NCBI GenBank assembly: GCA_034336665.1
Contig: CM067566.1
Location: 31,278,330-31,342,329 of the forward strand
DNA: 64,000 nucleotides
Origin: Luscinia megarhynchos
Taxonomy: Eukaryota > Chordata > Aves > Passeriformes > Turdidae
Reading direction: 5' to 3'
Positions 1 through 21,900 of the stretch are shown here, piece after piece (position 1 is the stretch's first letter; each line of letters begins with the position of its first letter). The notes beneath the pieces are model-generated. The model did no database searches, had not been told where the DNA came from, and saw nothing but the letters and a program-made list of their open reading frames with translations. Both the position numbers and the translations under genes were made by a program.

Positions 1-27
1 AAAATATCATGTATTAAACCAATACTA

Positions 28-265
28 TTACACACCATCTGATCTTCTCCTCTTTCTGTTTATGGATCTGATGGTTTCACTTTCTTGTTTCTGTGCAGTT
101 GGGTTCTCTCTCTGCAAACCATGTCTGTCACTTAGTGAGTATCCAGACTGTCCTCTCAGTTTCATTGTCTGAGTGTGCTCAATTGTCCTGAGGAACTTGG
201 CACATTCCAGAAAGCCATAATCCAGTGCAAGGTCTGCTGCTGTCTGTCCACTGTTGTTGCACAAG
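28..265 (-). CDS. ANKRD37: ANKRD37 coding exon 4 (last)
   Basis: The acceptor is TATTTCAG at 266. The exon encodes LCNNSGQTAADLALDYGFLE, the end of the ankyrin fold, and a polar basic tail ending KRRRSDGV, with TAA at 30-28. The tail diverges from mammals in sequence and is somewhat longer. Confidence 0.93.
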
Positions 266-2021
266 CTGAAATACAGAATTAACAATAACCAATTAAATGG
301 AAGAATGAGTGAGCACTGATTAAATAGTAATTTATGCAGCTGCATAAAAATAAGTACTGAGAATCGGTACCAAGAAAGTTTGTCAAGGATAGCATAGGGC
401 TCATACAAGGGACTGGATATTAAACTACAAAAAGGAATAATTATTTTAAAATAAATTTGTCATCAGACTATTACTGGCTTAGCATATCAGAAAGGCATTA
501 AGAGGGTGAGATTATGATCAGGACTATTCTCTCAGCTATTATCACAGAGGTATATAAACAACAGCATGTGAGCATGTGATCTCTGCTCCTTTGGTGTTTA
601 TGTCAGTTTTTAATACTCCTGTGGATATAGTCATGCTATATTTGCAGCCTTAGCAAGTTAAATGTACTCTGTAAAATGCACATCCTGTGACACTATTACT
701 GAAGTTACTAAACGTCGCTCAACTTACTCGATTTTAGCATCACCAGCAACAAGAAGAGCAAGGCATTCCAAACTCCCAACTTTTGCTGCTTTATGTATCG
801 GGGCTTCTCCAAGGCAATCCTAAAAACACAGTTTATATATAACAGTCATTTGCAAGAGGAGTAGGATAAAGCTGTCTTGTTCTCCAAAATGTCTGTTTAC
901 ATATACCAGACTGTTGTGAGCTGAGAAGGAGATTAAAGGAATATAGCTAGTAAAGTGTACTTGGTAACTACCATTAAATGTCTAATATATTCATCACCAC
1001 AAAGTCAAGTGCTATCTCCTGCAGTACTCATTGTTTAACCTTTGCCTTCTAAAAGATAACTTAAGACAGAATACTCTCTACACGGATTAACAGCATCTCT
1101 TAGCACCATTCAGGGATTGCTGTGACCAACAGCTTGCTACCAGCTCAGAGATATAAGGAATTAAACTAAGCAACCTGAGTAAGAATCCTTACATTTACTG
1201 GAAGTAGGGACAAACATTTGGAGGGAAAAAAAATACTCAGTTGTGTGAAAGAATTAAGTTGTTTGGACATGTGCATGCAGCACTGTAAGTCTGAAAATTA
1301 AATTATACTCTGCAAGTGAAGTTGCTAATGAAATATAGACAGGATTTCTGGTTCATGCTAGAAGTAGAATAAGCAACCCCAAATATTTCACACAATACAA
1401 CTGAGTATAAAAAAATGGTCTCTTAGATTAAAAAGTGTGTAAATAATATTAAGTGGATTGACTGACATGCCAGTTAGAAGTGGAAGCAATAACATGTATG
1501 TGGTTTTTACCTGTTGGTTCAAATTCGCTCCTGTCTGCAGTTGCCAAAGTAGGAAAAAAGCTTCACCACCACAAGCAGCCAAGTGAGCTGGAGACTGACC
1601 AGAGGCATCTGCAGGTGCATTCACACCGGTTCCTGTCTCAAACAGGTTGCTGAAACTACCAGACTGAAAAGAGATATCAAAAGAAAAAAAGAAATGTTAC
1701 TGCCAGTGTAAGCCACGGCAGGTCTCAGAACACTGCATCACAGCAGAAAACATTCCCCTTGCAAATCTTTCATGTTCCTTGAGACTGCCTTTTTTTTTTT
1801 TTTTTTTTTTTTAAAGAGCAGTGCAAGAAAGACTTTTTGGCTTTTAATCTCTTAACCAGAAATACCGATCGACAGCGGCAGTGCCCCAACATTAATAACA
1901 GCAGCAGCTCCAGGCAAACTACATCTCATCACTTCCGCAGCTGGGCTCCCGGTAAGACAAAACCACAGACAGACCCTCCCAAACCTCACCTCACCTCTGA
2001 ATTGCAGTCCAGCATCAGCAT
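28..2021 (-). CDS. ANKRD37: ANKRD37, ankyrin repeat domain protein 37 (complete coding region, 4 exons)
   Basis: Joined exons 2021-1995, 1663-1511, 819-728 and 265-28 give a 169-residue protein (human about 158). Phases agree at every junction (0, 0, 2) and all introns are GT-AG. The start MLMLDCNSE matches the known N-terminus MLLLDCNPE, and the next exon continues at the same alignment length to ETG. The protein is mostly ankyrin repeats: GQSPAHLAACGGEAFFLLWQ (about residues 30-49), GEAPIHKAAKVGSLECLALL (about 64-83) and GQTAADLALDYGFLECAKFL (about 99-118). The basic tail NRKRRRSDGV could be a nuclear localisation signal. From the literature, mammalian ANKRD37 is a small hypoxia-induced (HIF-1 target) protein that can enter the nucleus; its biochemical role is poorly known. 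The gene faces away from LRP2BP. The 3' UTR and poly(A) site run off the left edge. Confidence 0.93.
728..819 (-). CDS. ANKRD37: ANKRD37 coding exon 3
   Basis: 92 bp. It runs from acceptor TTTTTAG to donor GA|GTAAGT and encodes DCLGEAPIHKAAKVGSLECL onward to DAKI. The split Asp codon (GA|C) is completed by exon 4, restoring the D-LCN sequence seen in mammals. Confidence 0.93.
1511..1663 (-). CDS. ANKRD37: ANKRD37 coding exon 2
   Basis: 153 bp, phase 0 to 0. The acceptor is a pyrimidine-rich stretch ending TTTTCAG at 1664. The exon encodes SGSFSNLFETG, then the first ankyrin repeat, and ends LNQQ before donor GTAAAA. Confidence 0.93.
1995..2021 (-). CDS. ANKRD37: ANKRD37 coding exon 1
   Basis: Nine codons, MLMLDCNSE, then donor GAG|GTGAGG. 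The alternative GT four bases further on (GTGAGGTTT) would break the frame with exon 2, so the first is chosen. Any 5' UTR would lie in the GC-rich block from 2022 upward. Confidence 0.9.
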
Positions 2022-2041
2022 CGCTGCCCTTTGCTGGGCGC

Positions 2042-2093
2042 GGGGCCGTGGGGCCGCGGGGCCGTGGGGCTGCGGGGCCGTGTGGCTGCGGGG
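2042..2093 (+). repeat. 8-bp G-run tandem repeat (unit GGGCYGYG), potential G-quadruplex
   Basis: GGGG runs start at 2042, 2050, 2058, 2066, 2074 and 2090, an exact 8-bp spacing with one decayed unit at 2082. Four or more GGGG runs with 4-base loops fit the G-quadruplex pattern. The G-rich strand is the template strand of ANKRD37, just upstream of its start codon. Confidence 0.75.
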
Positions 2094-2173
2094 CTGTGGC
2101 CGGGGCCGAGGCGCGGGTCGGTCCGCACCCGCCTCCCCGGCCGGCCGCAGCGCCGGGCCCGCAGCCCCGCCCC

Positions 2174-2180
2174 GCACGTA
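2174..2180 (-). promoter_or_regulatory. Candidate hypoxia-response element
   Basis: Read on the minus strand the site is TACGTGC, containing the HIF core RCGTG with the favoured flanking T and C. It lies about 155 bp upstream of the ANKRD37 ATG. Mammalian ANKRD37 is an established HIF-1 target, which makes this more than a chance match. Confidence 0.5.
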
Positions 2181-2235
2181 GGCAGCGGCGGCCGCCGCCC
2201 ATTGGCCGCGCCGGGGGCAGCGCGGGGCCGCGGCC

Positions 2236-2254
2236 GGGCCGGGCCGGGCCGGGG
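2236..2254 (+). repeat. (GGGCC)4 short tandem repeat
   Basis: GGG runs at 2236, 2241 and 2246 and a GGGG at 2251, separated by CC. It is a compact quadruplex-capable repeat inside the ANKRD37 CpG island. Confidence 0.7.
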
Positions 2255-2299
2255 CGCGGGGCTGGCGGCGGGGCGGCCATGGGGAGCGGGGCCGGCCGG

Positions 2300-2304
2300 C
2301 ACGT
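2300..2304 (-). promoter_or_regulatory. Second candidate HIF core (ACGTG)
   Basis: Minus-strand GGACGTGCCG, about 280 bp upstream of the ANKRD37 ATG, in the same CpG island. Paired HIF cores are common in responsive promoters. Alone it is a weak 5-base match. Confidence 0.35.
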
Positions 2305-2629
2305 CCCGCACACACCCGGGAGCCGCGGCAGCGCCCCCCGGAGCCCCGGGAGCCCGCACCGGCTGCGGCTCCGGCCGGGAGCGGCCGTCGCTGGAAGCGC
2401 CGCTGCCGCCTCAGCCGGGAGCCACCGCGCCCTGAGCGCGGCCTGCTGTTCGCTTGGTTGCGCTGCTGCCAGGCGCGGCCTCCACAGTGGTTCTGCCAGC
2501 GGACCTTACCGCTGGCTTGGGAAGGAAAGCCAAGGCAGACTTGGATCTAGGAAAGAACAATTACGAATTCATTTAGATTCCCCCCACCCCCTAAGCAGGG
2601 CCATCGTCCTGCCCAAGCTCTGCCACTAG

Positions 2630-4600
2630 GCCAGGGAGGCTGGCCAGAGAAAGCATTCTGTGAAACCCAGCTCTTCCCTTCAGCACAGACATTACAGCAA
2701 GTTCCTCACCAGTTTGAGCACGACTAGAAGTGGCAATGGTGGGTCTGGGCACAGCCACCTGTTAATTTCCGCTCTAAACACATTTGCAAAAACAGAACTT
2801 TGATTGCCATCTACATGAGCTTGAAGTATCCCAGAGAAGGTGAGTGTCCAAGGTGTACAATTCTGTTCCTTAGCATTGTGGTATTTCCTTCTGTCTCAAA
2901 TACCTACATGTTTGTTATGGAACTTCCTCATAATCACTACCATCACTTAAATTGAAAGTCACGTATTTAAAACACAAATAATAATAGCATAGTTTTAATA
3001 AACGGAGCTAGTGAAAAGCCTAACATTGTTCCCTTAGGGCATACATAGTTCTGACATTAATTCACAGACATGATGAAATTACCTTCTGCTTCTCCTTTTG
3101 GAAAGCTAATATAAATAATTTTAGTGGAATATGAGCATATACAGTACAATTTATAAGGGTGCAGAGATCCAGATAGATAGGCTGTGATCAATTCAGCAGA
3201 ATTATTTCAGTAAGTGACAGTTTTCACTTCTCTTTTACATGGAAAGAAATACACTTGTGTAATTACCAAATGTTGTATTGGGTTTTTCCCTGAACAGCTA
3301 GCCAAGCAAATTAGTTAACAAACAAAATTCCTACAATTCTAACTATGCTTTGTTAGGGATGAAATACCTCTGCTCAGATGCCAGAAATTCACAGTCATTG
3401 TTTATGCAACTTTAAAGACTCTTGAAAACACACATATCCAGCATTAGCTTATGACTAAATAGTTTTGCATTGCCCAAGAGGCTGTGTTTTGGTTTTTTTG
3501 TTTTTGTTTTAAAGATCTTCCCTCCCTACATTACCTCAGCAATTCAGAGATCTCAAGCTGCACCCGGGGAATCTCATCTTTCCAGCCTAGGCACTTACAC
3601 AATCTGCATCCGGCCAGCCAAAACTCTCTTCAAACTCCTGCTATTAATTAGTTCTTAAGCTTCAGGTCACATTTTGCACACCTCATTAGTGCCTGCAAAA
3701 CTCTTCTGCTTTTGAGTAGCTGGTACTTGTACTGGTATAAGCACAGAAGCAGCAGGCTACATCTATTCTGGAACATAACTAAGCAAAAATTCCTCTGTGA
3801 TTTCTATCTCAGATCACACATCTTGCACAGGTATCAACGAAATTAAATTGGAAAAATAGCTCTAATAAATGTGTGAGTAGTGAGATAAACCGAGGTGTAC
3901 TGCTGAATCTCACACCCTTCTGCATCAAAAGCAGCCATGCAGCCCATTGTTAATTGTCTTTGCTGAAGGGAACTGCTGCTTTCACAGACTGTTCTTCACT
4001 CTGCCTGTAAAGTCATTAATTGATGCTTTAAAAATGTCGATTTCTTTGGTTGTATCATCTACACAGAATTAATCAGGATTAATTTTAGGAGTTTCTTGGT
4101 ACTTAAAGTCATTTGGGACTGATGGAAAACATCACGTTGAGCCCACAGTTTTAACCACACAAATCTGTGGGCATCACTCCCCCATTTTGATTGTTGCCTC
4201 TGTCCCTGTTGCTATAGAAACAGATCACACTGCCAAAAATGGAAGGATGATAATCATCTGGAAAAAAAGACAAAGCTGGGAACACAGCTAATGATTATTT
4301 TGAAAGCACTTTCTTGCATTTTGATATTATTCCCTTTTAGTAAGAGAGACAGCCAGAAGCAATCAACGAAGTGGAAGCAGTGCCTTACATTCCAGGAGAA
4401 ACCTCGAACAGCATTTTCTTTCAATTATCCTTTCAAGTTTTTTTAGGCAAAACAAACTACATTGCAACAGTTTCTGATCACTGGGAGTGGTGACTGAAGA
4501 CTGCTAGACTGAAGTGTCACGGTTTGGTGCCGTTTTCTCTGAATTGCATTCAGGGTTTCTGCTCGTTTTGCCTATAGTCGTGTTCTGCAGGGCATTTTGG
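2630..4600. other. Intergenic DNA between the ANKRD37 and LRP2BP promoters
   Basis: AT-rich, apparently unique sequence. No conserved coding segment, repeat family or RNA gene was recognised. Confidence 0.6.
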
Positions 4601-4799
4601 GCTTTTGCTTTTAAGTTCCGACAGGACCGGCGGCAGCAGGGAAGATCCCGGTGGGCGCCCAGCCCGCAGCCCGTCCCGTCACTTATTGACGATTTGGCGC
4701 CGGGCAACGGGCGGAGGCGGAGCAAAGCGCAAACGGAGAATGCCGTCGTTACATTCCCAGTGTTCCCCGTGCCCTGCCAAAGCCGCGGCAGCCCAGGCC

Positions 4800-16791
<11,992 letters not shown>

Positions 16792-16833
16792 TGTTTCTTT
16801 TAACTGTGACTGCTGTATAAATATATTCCCTGC

Positions 16834-16839
16834 AATAAA
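16834..16839 (+). terminator. LRP2BP: LRP2BP poly(A) signal AATAAA
   Basis: Canonical hexamer 43 bases after the stop codon. Further AATAAA copies at 16945 and 17106 are possible alternatives. Confidence 0.6.
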
Positions 16840-18868
16840 CCATCATTAATCTCAAGCAATTACAGACTGTTCATCACTTACATCTTGCTTTTCAACTTTC
16901 TATAAATTATTACTTAAAGCAATTCACTGATTCATTTTATCTAAAATAAAGTCAAAAGCTCATACTCTGTTTAACTCAGATGAAGCCAAGACAGATTTTT
17001 AAAAATCATATTGAAGACTTAAAGGTTTATTAAGGACATTTCACTGGGACAGATGTATTTTCTTCATGTCATATTGCTACATAGCACATGAATCATAACA
17101 AAGCAAATAAAGATGGTTGTTTCCTTTCTGCATATATAATATTTAAATTTTAATATTCTGAAAAGCTTGAACCCTAACTTGTCTCATTTTCACATACAGC
17201 CCACACACAGGCCTTGGCCATTTTTAAAGCTTAACTTGTTAGTGGTGCTTTTATTTTCTTCCACATACTTTCTAAAGCATCTAGATTTACTTAAGAGTAA
17301 ATTAAAAGAGTAAATTAAAAAGATATATATTTTACTTTTGGATTGCAGAGACTCAAAGTTGGAAACTGACCAGTAGAACACCAAGCTTTACAATTCAAAC
17401 CATACAAGCTTCTAAAACTAATAAATATTTCTCACAGAACTGTGGGGAAAAAGCCCCAGGCATTAGTAAGGAAATATTCAATACACATCCTCAGGACAAG
17501 GCCTGTTTTCCTCAATCCTTCATATTGCATTCACACTGCCTCTGTACTAGAAATAGTTGGAAATCTTCTGGCTAGAAGTATGTGCGTCTGAGCAATGCCA
17601 AGCCAGATCTTTTATCAAAAGATACTTTGATACACCACTAGAAAAACTTACTGATAGGTATGATAAGCTTGCACATTTCTAAATGCCTCTTTACTTATGA
17701 AGCTTTGTAAGTGCAGAATTTGCCTTGCTTCTTAGGACTGAGCCACGACCTGAAAACTGTTCTGAAACTGTTGGAACAGAAAGCCAGATGTTACTAAAAA
17801 TGTTGATTTAAATAGACCATACAGACTGTATGTACTTTACAATACAGCCAGTCATAACTGCAAGTAGTTTTTCTAAGAGCACAACTGAGTTGAGAAGACA
17901 GTAATGAGTGTCAGCTAGGGATTTTTGATGATGTTTAATTATTCAGATGTGCATTAACATCATATTTACATGTTTTTACATAAATTTAAAAAAAAAGAAA
18001 AAACAACCACTGAAGACAGTTTTCTTTCTTTGTATAAAATAAGAGAAAGATTTGAAGGTTATTTGAAATTGGGGCATTTGAATAAAACAGCCCTGAATAA
18101 TATCAGGGAAGTTATCAGAATGGTTTAATTAAATATCTACTTGATCATTCATAGAAGCAATTCATAAGCAGTAATCTCTGAACTAACATTTAGCACAGGC
18201 ATTCTGTTAGGACATACCAGTTACAATACATAATTTTGACACAGACTTCAAAGCAATGTAGATATTTCTTATGAAACTAGTGCTGTCAAACTCATTGATC
18301 CATTGTCAGTACAGCCTCATTATGAAGTGCTGCAATCCAGTTGTGATATTTATTGCTTACAAATGCTTCAAACTACAGGAAATCTTTGGTAAAACCAAAA
18401 TTGATAAAATTTTCACAATAGCTTTACATGTAGTATTGCACAACAAGGCTTTTTCAATACACAAGAGAAAAAAAAGGAATGCTCAGATCCTCAGTGAGGA
18501 GATTAGAACTGTACAACATTCATTATTTTACCACTATAAGCAAAATTTCTTTCCATAAATGTTTAAAATATCTTCTGGTTTCTTTCAGCATATATGAACA
18601 TTTATTTTTCAATCTATATTTGAAACAGAGGAGTAGTCAAATAGAACAATTTAAATAAAAATTGGCAGCTATACAGCATTTTTTTTGCCTACCCTACGAC
18701 AGCATCAGATCTTTTCAAGTCTGTTTACTTCACAAAAAACTCAAAAGGAAAGAAAAATGCTAAAAATAATCAAAGTCCTCGGCCCTCTATGGAAAAGAGG
18801 AAAATAAGTTTCATGTCTATTCTTGAACATAGACATTTCTCTAGTGGTCCAATTGTGCAGATTCAAAC
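16840..18868. other. Tail-to-tail interval between LRP2BP and SNX25
   Basis: AT-rich sequence holding the LRP2BP 3' flank and the SNX25 3' UTR. Minus-strand AATAAA hexamers occur at 18606-18601, 18354-18349, 17255-17250 and 17031-17026, so the SNX25 3' UTR could be about 0.3 to 1.9 kb. With the longest ends the two transcripts would approach or overlap. Confidence 0.5.
18601..18606 (-). terminator. SNX25: Candidate SNX25 poly(A) signal (nearest)
   Basis: First AATAAA on the minus strand, about 263 bases downstream of the SNX25 stop codon. More distal candidates exist, and sequence alone does not decide which is used. Confidence 0.35.
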
Positions 18869-18943
18869 CTAAGTGGCATTAAGCTGCTCTAAATGAGCTC
18901 TCAGCTCAGGACACAGTTCAGTTAGCAGCAGTTCCAGCAAAAC
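18869..18943 (-). CDS. SNX25: SNX25 last coding exon
   Basis: 75 bp. The acceptor is CTGTTTTTCAG. It encodes VLLELLLTELCPELRAHLEQ, then LNAT and TAG at 18871-18869. Confidence 0.95.
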   Translation of the reverse strand, partial: VLLELLLTELCPELRAHLEQLNAT

Positions 18944-21900
18944 CTGAAAAACAGAAAAGAGTTAAGATGATGCAGGTACCAACCAAATGAGAATTTCTTC
19001 TTCCCTTCTGTCAATTTTAGACAATCACAAGTAACAGAAGCACATAGGTCTGATGACCTTCATCGTTCGTGCAACTACTTTTCTTTCATCCAGAAGTTGG
19101 CACATGCCCTGCAGATAACATGGGAAGTAACTTAAGGCTGAAAGGAGGCAAGTGTTAAGGGCAGCTCTGTTCAGATGGGGATTTCCCACCCACTATAAAC
19201 TGGTGCTGTTCTGTCAAAGGCTCCATAGAATCAAGCAAGCAGGGCATGCACCTTCTCTCCACTGCTGGGGCAGAACTGTGTGACAGGCTGCTGTCTGGAA
19301 AGTTCCAGAAGAGACTGGCTGACTGTGAAGGTGTTATACTTAATCCAGCTGCATATTCCAACTAGTCCCAACAGCTGAGGAGTGGAACACTTGGAGGGCT
19401 GTCATGTCCTAACTATGAGCGTGTCCTAGAGCTCTCCTCCTTTAGAATTTTCCAAGGTGTGTTTATTTTTCTAAGCTGTATGAAGAAATTAGTTTGTACC
19501 TTATGAAGTCAGGCACGTTAGATGTGGTAGAGGATCTCTTTCAGACAAGAACAATGCTGCCGTTAAACATTTTTTAATTATTCAAACTTAGTCAAGTGAT
19601 CAAACCTAGAGCATCAGACTTATTTTAATAGTAAATGAATCTCTGCAAAAACACACCCCTAGGCTTTAATACTGAGTGAGTAGAGCTTGGTAACTAACAG
19701 GATGATGAAATTAAAAAGCTACTTTTCTGGTTACTCACATAAAGTAGATGCTTATTAGCCTTCCTTTCTTGCAATGCATTGAACACTTTCACTACACCAT
19801 GACGGGCATTTTGTTGTCCAACAAGATTCTGCAGAGTATCTGCAACAAACATTACTTCAGTTTATATTGTTTCCATGCTAGGCAAAACCTCCACCCAGAA
19901 TCACAGAATCATCATTGTACTACCCAAAATCACAATTATCAAGGCTGGAAGAGACATTCAAGATTATCTAGATAAACCATAAAGACCCAGAAGAAGGAGG
20001 GGAAGCAAAGCCACTGCACCTCATTGGCCCTTGGCTACTCACCAATCTTTTAAAAACACGGTTTGAAAAGATACCCTTATTCTCAAGTTACCTAAATAAA
20101 AGGGTGTGCATCTCAGAATATTTTAAGTGTTCTAACACGATACATCAAATGCCCTTTCAGTAGTTCACCTCACTGAGTCAAGTCTCATCTCACACATCAT
20201 AAAACTATTCACTTAAATACACCTTCAGCCACGAAGACAATTTCTACAACATTTAAAACAAATTTAGCACTTGAATTGCCCCTCAATCTTCACAGATGAT
20301 ACTTTCCACAAGAAGGCAGTTAAGAGAATTCTAAGTCAATTACCTACTTTTTGGATTAAATTAGAGACTAAATAGTGATTCAGTGCTCCATCATTAATCT
20401 AAGGTGCAGTCAGCTATGTCCTGACATATGGCTCCAAGCTCAGAAACAAACAGAAAATCAAACAATACCACAAGCCAACCATGGAAGGCTGTTTAGGTTA
20501 AGTAGATGAGTATATAACACAGGCAGTAAATGGAGGGTTGTTTACACATCAAATGACAAATATTTACATGCATGCACCTACTCCTTTTTTGCAGTAAAAG
20601 TTGATTAAGCTACCTAATGCACGGGGGTATATGAGGTACCTAAGTGAAGCCATAAAATAGCTCGTTCTCTTCAGATGGAGCAGAGAAAAAGCATTCAAGC
20701 TATGTTTAAGTGCATTTCCAAGTGCTAAAGATAATGATTTTGATTCTTTTCAGTTAGGTGCCTTTGGGTTTCATGATCTCTGAGGAGTCAGGAATATGTA
20801 ACTCTGTTCCTGTCCTGTGAGAGGGACAGAATGGAGCATCTCAGAATGGTGCCCCAGAAACATTCTTGCTGAAAAGGCAGCTGCCCAGGCTTGGGAGATA
20901 AGGGTAGGCAAAGGAAAATACTGAAAAAACCACTCCCTCTAGGATGTTCTGCCCAGGCTGCAGGTCACTCTCACATTCAGTGCCCTGAGACCTCTTATCA
21001 GAAACAGACAACACACAACACTGAAAGCTGGGTAGATCCCCGTCTCTCTCCAACTTCAAAATGTAAGAGGAAGAAGTAGTTGGGGCAGTGCCACTCTTTC
21101 TATTTGGCAAGTAATTCCAAATAGCTGAGCCACATATTTGCTCACAGAAAACCAGCAGAGAGAGAACTGACTGAGGTTCCTTGATGAATATCATGCACAG
21201 AAATGCAGCAATTTGGATTCTGCATCCACCAATATTAGCTGAATCCATGTCTTTTACCAGGCAGGCACTAGAGGCAAAGTCTAAGACCAAAATCATCCTT
21301 ATTTATGCAAACAGCCATAACTTAGAACTCTACAGGAAAATAATTTGATTAACCAGTTTCCTTACTAGTTACTAAATCTGTGATTAAGCAGAATCAAAGT
21401 GATCTCACCTGGAATGTTTTCAAGTAGTTTTTGCTGTGCTCTCTGTTTTGTCTCCTGCTTCTGTTCATCACTCTTGGCTCTCGGTGGTGGAGCTAACTTT
21501 CCATTTGGCCAAAAAGCATCTCGAAACACCCCAATGTAGTAAACAAGCATTGGTTCACTGAACATCCAGTGTACAGTGTCACGGATTTGCCTGTAAAGAA
21601 GTGTAGAAGGGAGCCCATCACAGCTAGTCTTTCATGTTTTATCCAGACTTATTCTTTTTACACCTCAAAGTGGTGGAAGAGATATTTTCCAAGTAATTTT
21701 ACCAATATAGCTGAGTTAATTTCATTGGCATCACAGCAGGTCATATTCAGCTCTGGGTGCTCTAGGATCTAAGTCACTCCAGATACCTGACTTAGATCTG
21801 GAGAAGGCTGCTTTTCAATGTAATCCACAAACATACATTACAAATTACAAGTACTACACTGAAATATGCATAAAAACTACACTTCCAGGATAGGCACTAC

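Larger units (their letters stand above)
266..1994 (-). other. ANKRD37 introns
   Basis: Three introns (266-727, 820-1510, 1664-1994) of ordinary AT-rich sequence. The only standout is a T23 homopolymer at 1790-1812 in intron 1, which is an A-run in the transcript. No extra exon was recognised. Confidence 0.7.
2022..2480. promoter_or_regulatory. CpG island / ANKRD37 promoter region
   Basis: A very GC-rich, CpG-dense block immediately upstream of the ANKRD37 start codon, in otherwise AT-rich DNA. It holds GC-box-like runs, short G-rich tandem repeats (2042-2093 and 2236-2254) and two ACGTG cores on the minus strand. No TATA box is seen, as is usual for CpG-island promoters. The transcription start cannot be fixed from sequence. 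Antisense (plus-strand) transcription from the same island is possible but unsupported. Confidence 0.75.

Noticed and set aside
2048..2629. Plus-strand 193-codon open frame in the ANKRD37 CpG island, with a good Kozak ATG at about 2279
   Set aside because: GC-rich DNA readily gives long frames. The composition is low-complexity, there is no recognisable domain and no matching splice partner. A divergent non-coding transcript remains possible.
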